Shown here: one piece after another, positions 7,966 through 15,012 of the stretch | How the letters are laid out: each line of letters begins with the position of its first letter | Numbering within the stretch: position 1 is the first letter of the stretch | Assembly (NCBI GenBank): GCA_040396955.1 | Contig: JBBAWX010000014.1 | Coordinates: 20,349 to 84,348 of the forward strand | Direction: 5' to 3' | DNA from: UBA965 sp040396955 | Lineage (GTDB): Bacteria; Chloroflexota; Chloroflexia; Chloroflexales; Roseiflexaceae | DNA length: 64,000 nucleotides | Program-made: the position numbers and the translations under genes | Notes under the pieces: generated by a model | What the model was told of the DNA's origin: nothing | The model's database searches: none | The model's input: only the letters and a program-made list of their open reading frames with translations

Positions 7966-9198
7966 CTACGATTGCATGGCCCCGATCCGTTCACTCGCCG
8001 GTGGATGTGAGTAATGATAGGCGGCGTACAGTGGATCGGGAGTCAATGTCCCCGCGTTATCACGGTAAATACTGACCAGTGCCCCGACCATGTCGTCTGC
8101 ATTGGTATGGGTCACCGCATAGGCGTCGGCTTCGAACTCCATGCGCCGCGACCAAGCCGACAGGAGCGGGTCAATCATGAATGTCGCCACCGGCACAACC
8201 AGCAAAAACAGTACCAGGGCGACCGCTAGTGATGGTTCAGCCACGCCGAGATCGGCATAAAACCACGGTTGTGGCAACACCCACGCGAGCACGGCCAATC
8301 CTACCAGAGTGGCCACTGCATTCATGACAATCATCTTGATGATATGACGGTGTTGGTCGTGACCAATTTCGTGGGCCAACACGGCCTCTACTTGCGCCGG
8401 TGTCAGTTGCTCGAGTAACGTATCAAAAAAAACGATGCGCTTGGTACGACCAACACCCGTAAAGTAGGCATTCCCATGTCCGGAGCGGCGCGAGGCATCC
8501 ATGACAAACAAGCCGCCAGCCACGTATCCAGTCCGCGCCAACAAAGCGGCCACGCGTGCGGCGATTTCACCGGCTGGCAAGGGCGTGAACGTATTGAACC
8601 ACGGGGCAATCACAGCCGGGTAGAGCCAAATCCCTACCAACTGGAAAAGATTGAGCACCACCCACACGGCTAGCCACCACCAATCGCCCAACCCGGCCAT
8701 CAACCACAAAACCACGGCCACCACGGGCGTTGCAATGACGAGCGTCAGCACCAACGATTTAAGCAGATCACTGACAAACGTGACTGGGGTGGCCTTGTTG
8801 AAGCCAAAGCGCTCCTCGAGCACAAACGTGCGGTACAAACGCAGTGGGATGCGGAGCAGTGTGCCAATGACGAGCCAACTCACCATCAACGCGGCCCCAG
8901 CCCAGAGTGGATCTGCCACGCCACTCCACCCCTGCTGGAGCCAACTCAGCCCCCCACCTAGTGTCCACCCGAGCGTGATACCAGCACTCACGATAATCTC
9001 GACACGCTCGAGTGTGCCTTTAGCCGCCGTATAGTCGGCCGCTTTCTGGTGCTGATCCAGTGTAATCACGGCAGTAAAGGCCGGTGGCACAGCCCCACGA
9101 TGTGCGCGCACATGGCGAGTTTGCCGCCACGACAGCCAGAGCAACAGGGCGGTCTGGGCGACGAGCAAACCGAGAAAGATGAGGGTGACCGTCGTCAT
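7966..9198 (-). CDS. M48 family (Ste24-like) membrane metallopeptidase
   Basis: 410 residues. Integral membrane zinc protease of the CAAX prenyl protease 1 type. Hydrophobic helices in the N-terminal half are followed by the metal site VLAHEIGHDQHRH (HExxH) and a downstream EFEADAYAV, whose glutamate is the third ligand. The upstream DASRRSGHGNAYFTG segment is also conserved in this family. Bacteria generally lack prenylated CAAX proteins, so membrane-protein quality control is the likelier role. The ATG at 9198 has a GGAGGT site seven bases upstream; the frame remains open further upstream but without a ribosome site. It follows the ClpP-like gene on the same strand. Confidence 0.9.
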   Translation of the reverse strand: MTTVTLIFLGLLVAQTALLLWLSWRQTRHVRAHRGAVPPAFTAVITLDQHQKAADYTAAKGTLERVEIIVSAGITLGWTLGGGLSWLQQGWSGVADPLWAGAALMVSWLVIGTLLRIPLRLYRTFVLEERFGFNKATPVTFVSDLLKSLVLTLVIATPVVAVVLWLMAGLGDWWWLAVWVVLNLFQLVGIWLYPAVIAPWFNTFTPLPAGEIAARVAALLARTGYVAGGLFVMDASRRSGHGNAYFTGVGRTKRIVFFDTLLEQLTPAQVEAVLAHEIGHDQHRHIIKMIVMNAVATLVGLAVLAWVLPQPWFYADLGVAEPSLAVALVLFLLVVPVATFMIDPLLSAWSRRMEFEADAYAVTHTNADDMVGALVSIYRDNAGTLTPDPLYAAYHYSHPPASERIGAMQS

Positions 9199-9241
9199 AT
9201 GATAACCTCCGGTGTGCACACCATACGATTTCTTGGCTTCT

Positions 9242-9250
9242 AGCATACCA
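9242..9250 (-). promoter_or_regulatory. Extended -10 box (variant) before the M48 protease gene
   Basis: TGGTATGCT on the minus strand, 44 bases upstream of the start codon. It is a weaker variant of the TGSTAYAAT box seen elsewhere in the window. Confidence 0.3.
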
Positions 9251-9259
9251 GAATATCGT

Positions 9260-9284
9260 CGGGGCAAGGATGCTCCTTGCCCCG
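9260..9284. terminator. Hairpin downstream of the ClpP-like gene
   Basis: Perfect 11-base arms CGGGGCAAGGA and TCCTTGCCCCG with a 3-base loop, 18 bases beyond the ClpP-like stop codon. No T run follows, so termination is inferred from stem strength and position. Confidence 0.65.
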
Positions 9285-9301
9285 CGTTGCTCGTGTGGCC
9301 C

Positions 9302-9913
9302 TCAGATAATCTGGTAATCGGCCGGTGGACGGGTCGAAGTGGTAGGCGCCGGATCGATGACTTCATCGAGGAAGCCCATGGCAAGTGCCTGGTGCGACGT
9401 GAAGCGGACATCCGAGCGACAAAGCTCGTGAATGCGCCTGACCGGCAGCCCAGAGCGGCGCGCGTAGAACTTGAGCGATTCTTCGATCCGAGCCCGCTCG
9501 AGCTCAAGTGCCATCTTGGGGGTTTCATGGAGCATCGCCAGCGTGGCGTTGCTGACCCCCGTACTGCCATAGTGCGCCATCAGGAGCATCCCTGACAATC
9601 CGACCCGCCAGTCGCAGTGCTGGAGCAGGTCAAAGGCGGCGCTCATGGCCCGAGTCATCACAAACCCGACAAATTTGAGCCGGGTTTCGTACATCGCCAT
9701 GCGAATCGCATCCAAGACGGCCACTTCCCCTCCGTAGGAATCAATGTGGAGGGTGAGCCACTCTTGGCCGCGTTCCTTGGCTGCCAAACTAGCCGCGTAG
9801 ATCAGGTTTGGCACCAGTTCGTGCATGTCGCGGTCGAACATCCCTTGGCACATGATTTTGCCTTGGGTGGCCTGCTGTTTGGCGATTGCCACGTACTCCT
9901 CGGGGTACGGCAT
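9302..9913 (-). CDS. ClpP-like serine protease (ClpP/crotonase fold)
   Basis: 203 residues. The region HIDSYGGEVAVLDAIR matches the ClpP oxyanion segment. Aligning by eye, the catalytic serine falls in TRAMSAAFDLL, the histidine in LLMAHYG and the aspartate in CRSDVRFTSHQALAMGFLDEV, so the whole Ser-His-Asp triad appears present. The sequence is clearly diverged from housekeeping ClpP, and no ClpX or ClpA gene is nearby. The start at 9913 (MPYPEEYV) has an AGGAG site; an in-frame upstream start would reach into low-complexity sequence. It lies just downstream of the tmRNA gene on the same strand, so a role in removing tagged proteins is a tempting but unproven idea. Confidence 0.8.
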   Translation of the reverse strand: MPYPEEYVAIAKQQATQGKIMCQGMFDRDMHELVPNLIYAASLAAKERGQEWLTLHIDSYGGEVAVLDAIRMAMYETRLKFVGFVMTRAMSAAFDLLQHCDWRVGLSGMLLMAHYGSTGVSNATLAMLHETPKMALELERARIEESLKFYARRSGLPVRRIHELCRSDVRFTSHQALAMGFLDEVIDPAPTTSTRPPADYQII

Positions 9914-10014
9914 ATGAGGATTGCTCCTTTTTTGAGCCCCCTGCGCCAGAGGGCGGTTTTTCTCCCTCAATACATGCGCCCCACCAGTGCGCCATGGCGG
10001 GACGGGCGATTTCT

Positions 10015-10035
10015 GATGAGCCCCAATGGCTCATC
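10015..10035. terminator. Hairpin downstream of the tmRNA gene
   Basis: Arms GATGAGCC and GGCTCATC with a 5-base loop. It lies in the 216-base space between the tmRNA and the ClpP-like gene and could terminate or process the tmRNA transcript. There is no clear T run. Confidence 0.35.
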
Positions 10036-10085
10036 GTAGCGAACTGACGACCCTGCGCTGGTGCCCCTCCTTTCATGGGGCTGAC

Positions 10086-10126
10086 ACACGGGGCCGGCCT
10101 ACTCTGCTGAATAGACCGACCCGTGT
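10086..10126. terminator. Stem-loop immediately 3' of tmRNA
   Basis: ACACGGG and CCCGTGT form a 7-base outer stem around an imperfect inner stem, starting four bases past the encoded CCA end. It may terminate transcription or guide 3' processing. Confidence 0.4.
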
Positions 10127-10129
10127 AAT

Positions 10130-10263
10130 TGGTGGAGATGGGCGGATTCGAACCGCCGTCCAGAACCGAGCGCACCACTTAAGGTGACAGGCGTTCACGT
10201 CTCGCTAAAAGGCAATTATCGCTACTGACCTATACCCGACCCTGTCGATACCAGGGCATCCCC
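10130..10263 (-). ncRNA. ssrA: tmRNA (ssrA), unusually short at 134 nt
   Basis: Transcript positions are counted from 10263. GGGGAUG (1-7) pairs with CAUCUCC (124-130), followed by encoded ACCA. The third pair is G-U, the alanine identity element kept in tmRNAs. CUGGUAUCGACAGGG is the tmRNA-type D loop. GGCGG-UUCGAAU-CCGCC is the T arm. CAGGGUCGGGU (20-30) pairs with GCUCGGUUCUG (93-103) as an 11-bp helix P2 rich in G-U pairs. The remaining 62-nt loop can encode DNCLLARRERLSP plus UAA (44-85), with the stop in the loop of a CACC/GGUG hairpin like canonical P5. Typical bacterial tmRNAs are about 350 nt with four pseudoknots; there is no room for them here. Assembly collapse remains possible. 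Confidence 0.78.
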
Positions 10264-10294
10264 GTATGGTTGTCCGCCTCTGCGACGGAAACAA

Positions 10295-10323
10295 AATATA
10301 ACACATTTTACGTACCAATGCAA
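10295..10323 (-). promoter_or_regulatory. Promoter of the tmRNA gene
   Basis: On the minus strand TTGCAT (10318-10323), a 17-base spacer and TATATT (10295-10300), about 31 bases before the mature tmRNA 5' end. The leader between them can form a CCGTC/GGCGG hairpin. It lies in the short space after cas6e, so the tmRNA need not depend on cas6e transcription. Confidence 0.6.
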
Positions 10324-10333
10324 GAATGTTGAT

Positions 10334-11107
10334 TTACCCTAGCTCGCGCACCGTCAACAACCCACAGCCGTAGGCCTTGGCCGACCCAATACCCTGCACC
10401 ACGGCCTGCGCAAACGCCTGCGGATGGATGACACGCAGCGTGCCACTAAAGCGCACCGGCACAAACAACAAACTGCCGTTGCGGTGATTGCCTACCAGTG
10501 CCGTTTCGGCCTCAATACCCAATGGCACCAGCGCCGTATCGTCTTCGATGAGCGTGAAGCCGTGATCGAGCCCTTTGCGGAGCAACCACTCCCGCTGTGC
10601 GTCAAACCCGCGCACGGTGATGCGCTTGCGCGACTCGTTGTCACGTTTCGAGACATTGGCAACCAGTCCAAACAAAAAGCGTTGCCCGACCTGCAATCGT
10701 TGCAGCTGTGCCATCAGATCGCTCCGCTGATGCACCACGGTGGCAATGTAGCCCGCTGGCAAGACCTGCGGGTCAGCCACGGCCACACTCTGCACGATGA
10801 GATCCCAGTGTGGGCCGTTGCGGTCGATGCGATAGAGGATTTCGTTGACATCGCGTGGCGCATTCACATGCGCAAACATGCGCATCACGCGGCGGTGCAT
10901 GGCCTGACAATCGAGCAAATCACGTTGTACTTCGGCATGCGCCAGATTCAGACGCAACGTGCTCTGCGTCAGGGTCGTGTAGTGGCGCACCGGTGCAACG
11001 ACATCTTGGTCTGCATCATCGGTTGCCACGGGCAACGACTGCGGGTGGTCATTCTTGGTCACCTCCGTCACTTTACGACGCGGGCGGAGCGGATGAGGAT
11101 CGGTCAT
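10334..11107 (-). CDS. cas6e: Orphan Cas6e/CasE-type CRISPR RNA endoribonuclease
   Basis: 257 residues. In type I-E CRISPR systems this RAMP protein cuts pre-crRNA repeats. Family marks: LRLNLAHAEVQRDLLD then QAMHRRVMRMF, where H71 aligns with the catalytic histidine of known Cas6e (the residue after 'YEM' in Thermus), and the C-terminal glycine-rich loop GIGSAKAYGCGLL. The first 43 residues are an extension before the usual start of the fold, polar and likely disordered. No other cas gene and no repeat array is in the window. It has its own -10 box at 11147-11152 and sits directly upstream of the tmRNA gene. Confidence 0.85.
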   Translation of the reverse strand: MTDPHPLRPRRKVTEVTKNDHPQSLPVATDDADQDVVAPVRHYTTLTQSTLRLNLAHAEVQRDLLDCQAMHRRVMRMFAHVNAPRDVNEILYRIDRNGPHWDLIVQSVAVADPQVLPAGYIATVVHQRSDLMAQLQRLQVGQRFLFGLVANVSKRDNESRKRITVRGFDAQREWLLRKGLDHGFTLIEDDTALVPLGIEAETALVGNHRNGSLLFVPVRFSGTLRVIHPQAFAQAVVQGIGSAKAYGCGLLTVRELG

Positions 11108-11146
11108 CGTTCGTTCTCACTGAATCCATAGGTTGCATGTGCATGT

Positions 11147-11152
11147 ATTATA
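11147..11152 (-). promoter_or_regulatory. -10 box upstream of cas6e
   Basis: A consensus TATAAT on the minus strand about 40 bases before the cas6e start codon. No convincing -35 box was found. Confidence 0.4.
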
Positions 11153-11178
11153 CCCAAGTCGATTGGCGTGCTGTTGTA

Positions 11179-12141
11179 TCAGCCGTGCAATGCCTGTGTT
11201 AACTCGCCCACATCCAGATTACGCCCCGACAGTACTAGTACTACACGGCGCCCCACAAAACGCTCTGCATAGCGCAGGAGCGCGGCCACCGGCGCTGCGC
11301 CGGCCCCCTCCACGATCATGGCGTGATGCTGGATGAGCTGGGCAATGGCGGCAAACAGCTCATCCTCGCGCACCAGTAGCATGTCGTCGACATACTGCTG
11401 CATGATTGCGAAGGCCTGTGGCACGGGGGCCGTGGTCGCAATCCCGCCTGCAAACGACGTGGTTGGGCGGTGCACAATTTGCCCCGTGCGCATCGATTCG
11501 GTGACCGCTGGCGCTGCTTCCGACTGCACCCCAATCAAGCGCAACGGCGACGAGTTCTGTGCTTTGGCGGCCAAGGCACAGCCTGCGATGAAATTCCCAC
11601 CACCGACGGGCACCAGCAAATCGTCGACATCCGCCAACTGCGCCAGCACCTCGCTAGCCACCGTGCCCGCGCCCGCCATGATGTCCGGGTCTTCGCCGTC
11701 TTCGAGGTAGCAGAGCCCACGCACGCCTGCCATGTCGCGGGCAATCACACAGCTTTCGCCCCAATCACCACCTGCCACAATCACCTGCCCGCCCGCATTG
11801 CGCATATTGGCCAACTTGATGGCCGGCGTACCGTGCGGCACAACCACGGTACACGGCACGCCAATCGTCGTGGCGGCCCAGGCCATCGCCGTGCCATGAT
11901 TGCCCGTGCTCGCACAAATAATCCCCTGGGCGAATTCGGCAGGGTCGCGTCGGAGCAGGCAGTTGAGCGCGCCACGCGCCTTGAACGATCCAACGCTCGC
12001 AAAACACTCACACTTGAGCCACACGTCGGCACCACTCGCAGCGCTCAAGGCTTGTGAGGGAATCAGTGGCGTGGGTGGCAAATGCTGTGCCAAGAGGGCT
12101 TGCGCCGCAAGGACATCGTGGTGGGTTGCTTGTCTCATCAT
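11179..12141 (-). CDS. PLP-dependent serine/threonine dehydratase-like enzyme
   Basis: 320 residues, fold type II PLP enzyme. The PLP lysine lies in ASVGSFKARGA, the phosphate-binding glycine loop is PVGGGNF, and CASTGNHGTAMAWAA is the family's asparagine loop. It fits threonine/serine dehydratase (ammonia-lyase) or serine racemase-like proteins without a C-terminal ACT regulatory domain, so it is the catabolic, single-domain form. The start overlaps the stop of the amidohydrolase gene by four bases (ATGA), which indicates translational coupling. The pairing suggests degradation of an amino acid or dipeptide, by inference. Confidence 0.88.
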   Translation of the reverse strand: MMRQATHHDVLAAQALLAQHLPPTPLIPSQALSAASGADVWLKCECFASVGSFKARGALNCLLRRDPAEFAQGIICASTGNHGTAMAWAATTIGVPCTVVVPHGTPAIKLANMRNAGGQVIVAGGDWGESCVIARDMAGVRGLCYLEDGEDPDIMAGAGTVASEVLAQLADVDDLLVPVGGGNFIAGCALAAKAQNSSPLRLIGVQSEAAPAVTESMRTGQIVHRPTTSFAGGIATTAPVPQAFAIMQQYVDDMLLVREDELFAAIAQLIQHHAMIVEGAGAAPVAALLRYAERFVGRRVVLVLSGRNLDVGELTQALHG

Positions 12142-13319
12142 CGCGTATGCACCACCTCTCCGGCTTTCATCACCAGACGCACGTCAGCCAAGCAGCCCAA
12201 ATCCACGGTGGGGTCACCGGCCACAAGAATCAAATCGGCGCGCTTGCCGGCTTGCACCCGCCCTACGGTATCCGCCACACCGAGGAGCTCGGCGGCGCGG
12301 CTAGTCGCCGCTTTGATGGCATCCATACGCGACAATCCCCGCTCATGTAGCAAGCAGATATCGCGCCACAACAGACTGGGGTAGATGCAGGGCTCGCCAC
12401 AATCGGTGCTGGCCACCACATTGACTCCTTGGCGGATGGCTTCTTCACACGACCACCAGTGTTGCTCGCGGATGCGCAACATGCGTTCACGGAACGCCGG
12501 CGTCAAATCATCGCGCTCTAGCGTCACCTGCGTCACCGCCAGCGTGGGGGTCAGTGTAATCCGCTGGTCACGCAGGGCGGCGATGGCCTCGGCATTGGCC
12601 AAAAACGCATGCTCCACACTATCGACCCCTGCCAGAGCCGAGCGGATGACCGATGTAGAATTCTGGGCATGCGCAAAAATCCGCAATCCGCGCCGGCGCG
12701 CTTCTGCCACCAGCAACTCGATTTCCGCCTGTGTCAGCTCTTCGACACCGGCCTCTGGGCCGGTCAGCATGGCCGCCTCGCTGGCCACGATTTTAATGAC
12801 ATCGGCGCCGTCACGCATCTGAGCCCGCACGGCACGTTGCAATTCGTGCATGCCGTCGGCTTCCACACCAAACGTCATCCCATGCCCACCCGTAATGGTA
12901 ATCGCACAGCCTGGCGCGAGGATGCGTGGGCCGGGGATGAGCCCCGCGTTGATGGCATCACGGAGCACAAAATTAAGCTGGCGCGGTGCACCCGCATCAC
13001 GCACCGTGGTAATGCCAGCATAGAGGCCATCACGAGCGGTGCGGGCTGCCCTGAGCATGGTCATGGCCACCGGCTCGCGCGCAATCTGCGTAAATGGATC
13101 GGCCGCCCATGGGTCGAGCGTGTAGTGGGCATGGCAGTCGATGAGGCCGGGCATCAGCGTCATCTCGCGCCCGTCAATCAACGTGCCCTCGTGCGGCTGG
13201 CGGGGGCGTGACTCATCGACCTGTACAATCACGCCATCGGCCACAATCACATCACGACCATGCTGGGGGTGAGACGATTCTCCGTCAATGACTCGACAAT
13301 TGTGAATAATGGTGGGCAT
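12138..13319 (-). CDS. Metal-dependent amidohydrolase (imidazolonepropionase/prolidase-like)
   Basis: 393 residues. The amidohydrolase superfamily fold is shown by PGLIDCHAHYTLD (HxH metal ligands), VIKIVAS (candidate carbamylated lysine), FAHAQN and EHAFLA histidines, and the STDCGEP aspartate, with the C-terminal composite domain ending GKRADLILVAGDP. This arrangement is usual in the Xaa-Pro dipeptidase/imidazolonepropionase-like branch, which cleaves small amide or peptide bonds. The start at 13319 has an AAGGAGG site; a longer in-frame N-terminus lacks one. First gene of a coupled pair with the PLP dehydratase. Confidence 0.85.
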   Translation of the reverse strand: MPTIIHNCRVIDGESSHPQHGRDVIVADGVIVQVDESRPRQPHEGTLIDGREMTLMPGLIDCHAHYTLDPWAADPFTQIAREPVAMTMLRAARTARDGLYAGITTVRDAGAPRQLNFVLRDAINAGLIPGPRILAPGCAITITGGHGMTFGVEADGMHELQRAVRAQMRDGADVIKIVASEAAMLTGPEAGVEELTQAEIELLVAEARRRGLRIFAHAQNSTSVIRSALAGVDSVEHAFLANAEAIAALRDQRITLTPTLAVTQVTLERDDLTPAFRERMLRIREQHWWSCEEAIRQGVNVVASTDCGEPCIYPSLLWRDICLLHERGLSRMDAIKAATSRAAELLGVADTVGRVQAGKRADLILVAGDPTVDLGCLADVRLVMKAGEVVHTR

Positions 13320-13371
13320 CTGGCCTCCTTGCCAAATGGGCGCCAATACAGGACATTTCGTGGATAGCCGC

Positions 13372-13380
13372 ATTGTAGCA
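13372..13380 (-). promoter_or_regulatory. Extended -10 box before the amidohydrolase gene
   Basis: TGCTACAAT on the minus strand, 53 bases upstream of the start codon; identical to the box before hrcA. Confidence 0.45.
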
Positions 13381-13409
13381 TTATTCTGAGCAATCAAAAC
13401 CCGCCCACA

Positions 13410-14003
13410 TCAATCATGCAGCCCCTGGCCGGCCATAATCTGATCGCGGTATTTTTCGATGCGGGCCGTGCGCGTTTTGCTCTGCTTGGCGGCAGCAAAA
13501 TACAGCAGATAGCCCCGCTGACGACCCGGTGTCAGCGCCGCAAAGGCCACTTCGAGCTCGGGCATTTCGACAAAAGCCTCTTGCAATTCGTCACAGACCA
13601 CGAAATCTGCCGTGCTTTTCATGGGCACCTGTGCCCCCGATTGCTCGACAACCACCGCGTTCCGCACATATGCACCAATCACTGCCGCCTGCGCCTCGAT
13701 GTCGGCCAATCCACCAAAACGCAGATGCCGGGCGGATTGCACGTTGTCGGTTTGCGCCACCAACATGCCCGCTGGGTCATCCATGAGCACACCTTTCATG
13801 AACAGCAGCGCACAGTACTCCTTGAAGCCATGCATCAACACCACGTTTTTGCCGGCAAGCGTATAACAGGGCCAACCCCATTTGAACTCCTCGCTCAGCC
13901 CGTCACCGTGCGCCAGAATGATCTGACGCAATGCCACAAATTCGGCATGCCACTCGGTCGTACGTGCCAAAAATCGATCAACGGCGGGATGCATCTCTCC
14001 CAT
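13410..14003 (-). CDS. YdeI/OmpD-associated (DUF1801) family protein
   Basis: 197 residues. The N-terminal DUF1801-type domain (EFKWGWPCYTLAGKNVVLMHGFKEYCALLFMKG) is followed by the bacteriocin-protection YdeI/OmpDA tail (PELEVAFAALTPGRQRGYLLYFAAAKQSKTR, split here by a few residues of variation). Cytosolic, no signal peptide. The family is linked to bacteriocin or antimicrobial peptide tolerance in a few bacteria but its biochemistry is unknown. An AAAGGAG site precedes the ATG. It stands alone between the amidohydrolase pair and doxX, with a strong hairpin upstream at 14051. Confidence 0.85.
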   Translation of the reverse strand: MGEMHPAVDRFLARTTEWHAEFVALRQIILAHGDGLSEEFKWGWPCYTLAGKNVVLMHGFKEYCALLFMKGVLMDDPAGMLVAQTDNVQSARHLRFGGLADIEAQAAVIGAYVRNAVVVEQSGAQVPMKSTADFVVCDELQEAFVEMPELEVAFAALTPGRQRGYLLYFAAAKQSKTRTARIEKYRDQIMAGQGLHD

Positions 14004-14050
14004 GATCGCTCCTTTTTCCTCATGTCGTGCCTATTATCACACACAAAAAA

Positions 14051-14097
14051 CCTCTGACGCAGGCGATGTGCACGCCTACGCCAGAGGAGGATTTTTT
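14051..14097. terminator. Rho-independent terminator downstream of doxX
   Basis: Fifteen-base arms (CCTCTGACGCAGGCG with CGCCTACGCCAGAGG, two mismatches) around a loop, flanked by an A run on the left and a T run on the right, so it could work in both directions. On the minus strand it follows the DoxX stop codon by 12 bases. Confidence 0.85.
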
Positions 14098-14109
14098 AAT
14101 GAAACACGG

Positions 14110-14685
14110 CTACTTCTTGGCGTCGATTTCGTCGAATATCGAACCGTGCTGCCAGGGGGTACCGACCAAGGGCAATACCCAACGATCAAGACCGAACCAG
14201 CCTGCGTTGCGCCAGGCGAGGACCAACAAGATGCCAGGCAGTGCCAAAATGGGGTTGGTGCTGACTGTGCCCGCCAACAAGAAGTTGGTGTTCATGAGCA
14301 CCCCGAAGAAGGCCGCAATACCCGTCAACATGCCCAAAATCAACCCGAGACCGACCGCCACTTCACCGAAGGCAACCATGTAGCTGAACACTGAGGCGTT
14401 CGGCAATACCACGTTCTGCAAGAAGTCGGCGTACCAGCCCTGCACCGCCGGATGCTCACCACTGGCCTTTTCGAGCGCCCCCATGACGAACCCGGTCAAA
14501 CCTGCTCCGGCCTTTTCACCGACCCACGCCGGATTGGTCACCTTGCCATACCCCGCCTCGATCCACTGCAGACCCACCCAGATCCGCACCACCAACCACA
14601 AGTAACTTGCTCGCGGATCGGCAAACAAAAAGTGGGCGGTACGGGATTCGCGGAGTTGCACGGGGCTTGTGATGTGCGCACTCAT
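14110..14685 (-). CDS. DoxX family membrane protein
   Basis: 191 residues with four predicted membrane helices: YLWLVVRIWVGLQWIEAGYGK, a second near VFSYMVAFGEVAVGLGLILG, then MLTGIAAFFGVLMNTNFLLAG and PILALPGILLVLAW. The pattern and the conserved R-x(3)-G-x(2)-W-x(2)-AG motif match DoxX/TQO small-subunit-like proteins, which are associated with quinone-linked thiosulfate oxidation in archaea and with redox stress in bacteria; the role here is unknown. An AAAGGAG site precedes the ATG. A promoter lies about 220 bases upstream, leaving a long leader. Confidence 0.87.
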   Translation of the reverse strand: MSAHITSPVQLRESRTAHFLFADPRASYLWLVVRIWVGLQWIEAGYGKVTNPAWVGEKAGAGLTGFVMGALEKASGEHPAVQGWYADFLQNVVLPNASVFSYMVAFGEVAVGLGLILGMLTGIAAFFGVLMNTNFLLAGTVSTNPILALPGILLVLAWRNAGWFGLDRWVLPLVGTPWQHGSIFDEIDAKK

Positions 14686-15012
14686 GATCGGCTCCTTTGT
14701 CAGCTAGCGAACTTGCCGGTGCAAGCTCGTCTGTGGACGGTACTGCAAATACTAGACAATGAATGGAAGCTCCGTTGCTGGACGTCATGCGCCAAATCAA
14801 CAACGCGCTCACGCTCATCGTCCCTCTTTTGCATTGACGTGTGGGTCACCCCAATAGTTCCCCTGCCACGTTGTCCAACTTTGTGAGAAATTTCACTTCT
14901 CGCCTGCGATTATACTCCGCTGTATGTTTTCTGCAAGGGCAAAAGTGTTACGTTTCCTCAACATGGCAGAGGAATTTCTTTTCATATTTGAAAAAATGTG
15001 CACAGAGCTCAG
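14686..15012. other. Intergenic region upstream of doxX
   Basis: A 327-base gap without a supported gene. It holds a good minus-strand promoter at 14909-14936 and so an approximately 220-base leader for doxX. I saw no recognisable riboswitch or small gene in the leader. Confidence 0.5.
14909..14936 (-). promoter_or_regulatory. Promoter reading towards doxX
   Basis: On the minus strand TTGCAG (14931-14936), a 16-base spacer and a perfect TATAAT (14909-14914). Confidence 0.6.

Noticed and set aside
10130..10263. Interpretation as a tRNA gene, possibly with an intron
   Set aside because: The D region reads CUGGUAUCGACAGGG, a tmRNA-type loop rather than a tRNA D arm, there is no anticodon arm, and an 11-bp P2 helix is present.
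10255..10275. GGGGATG next to cas6e as a piece of a type I-E CRISPR repeat
   Set aside because: Type I-E repeats also contain GGGGAT, but no CCCC partner or second copy is present and the bases are fully explained by the tmRNA acceptor stem.
9302..13400. A CRISPR array near cas6e
   Set aside because: No evenly spaced direct repeats were seen in this region or elsewhere in the window.
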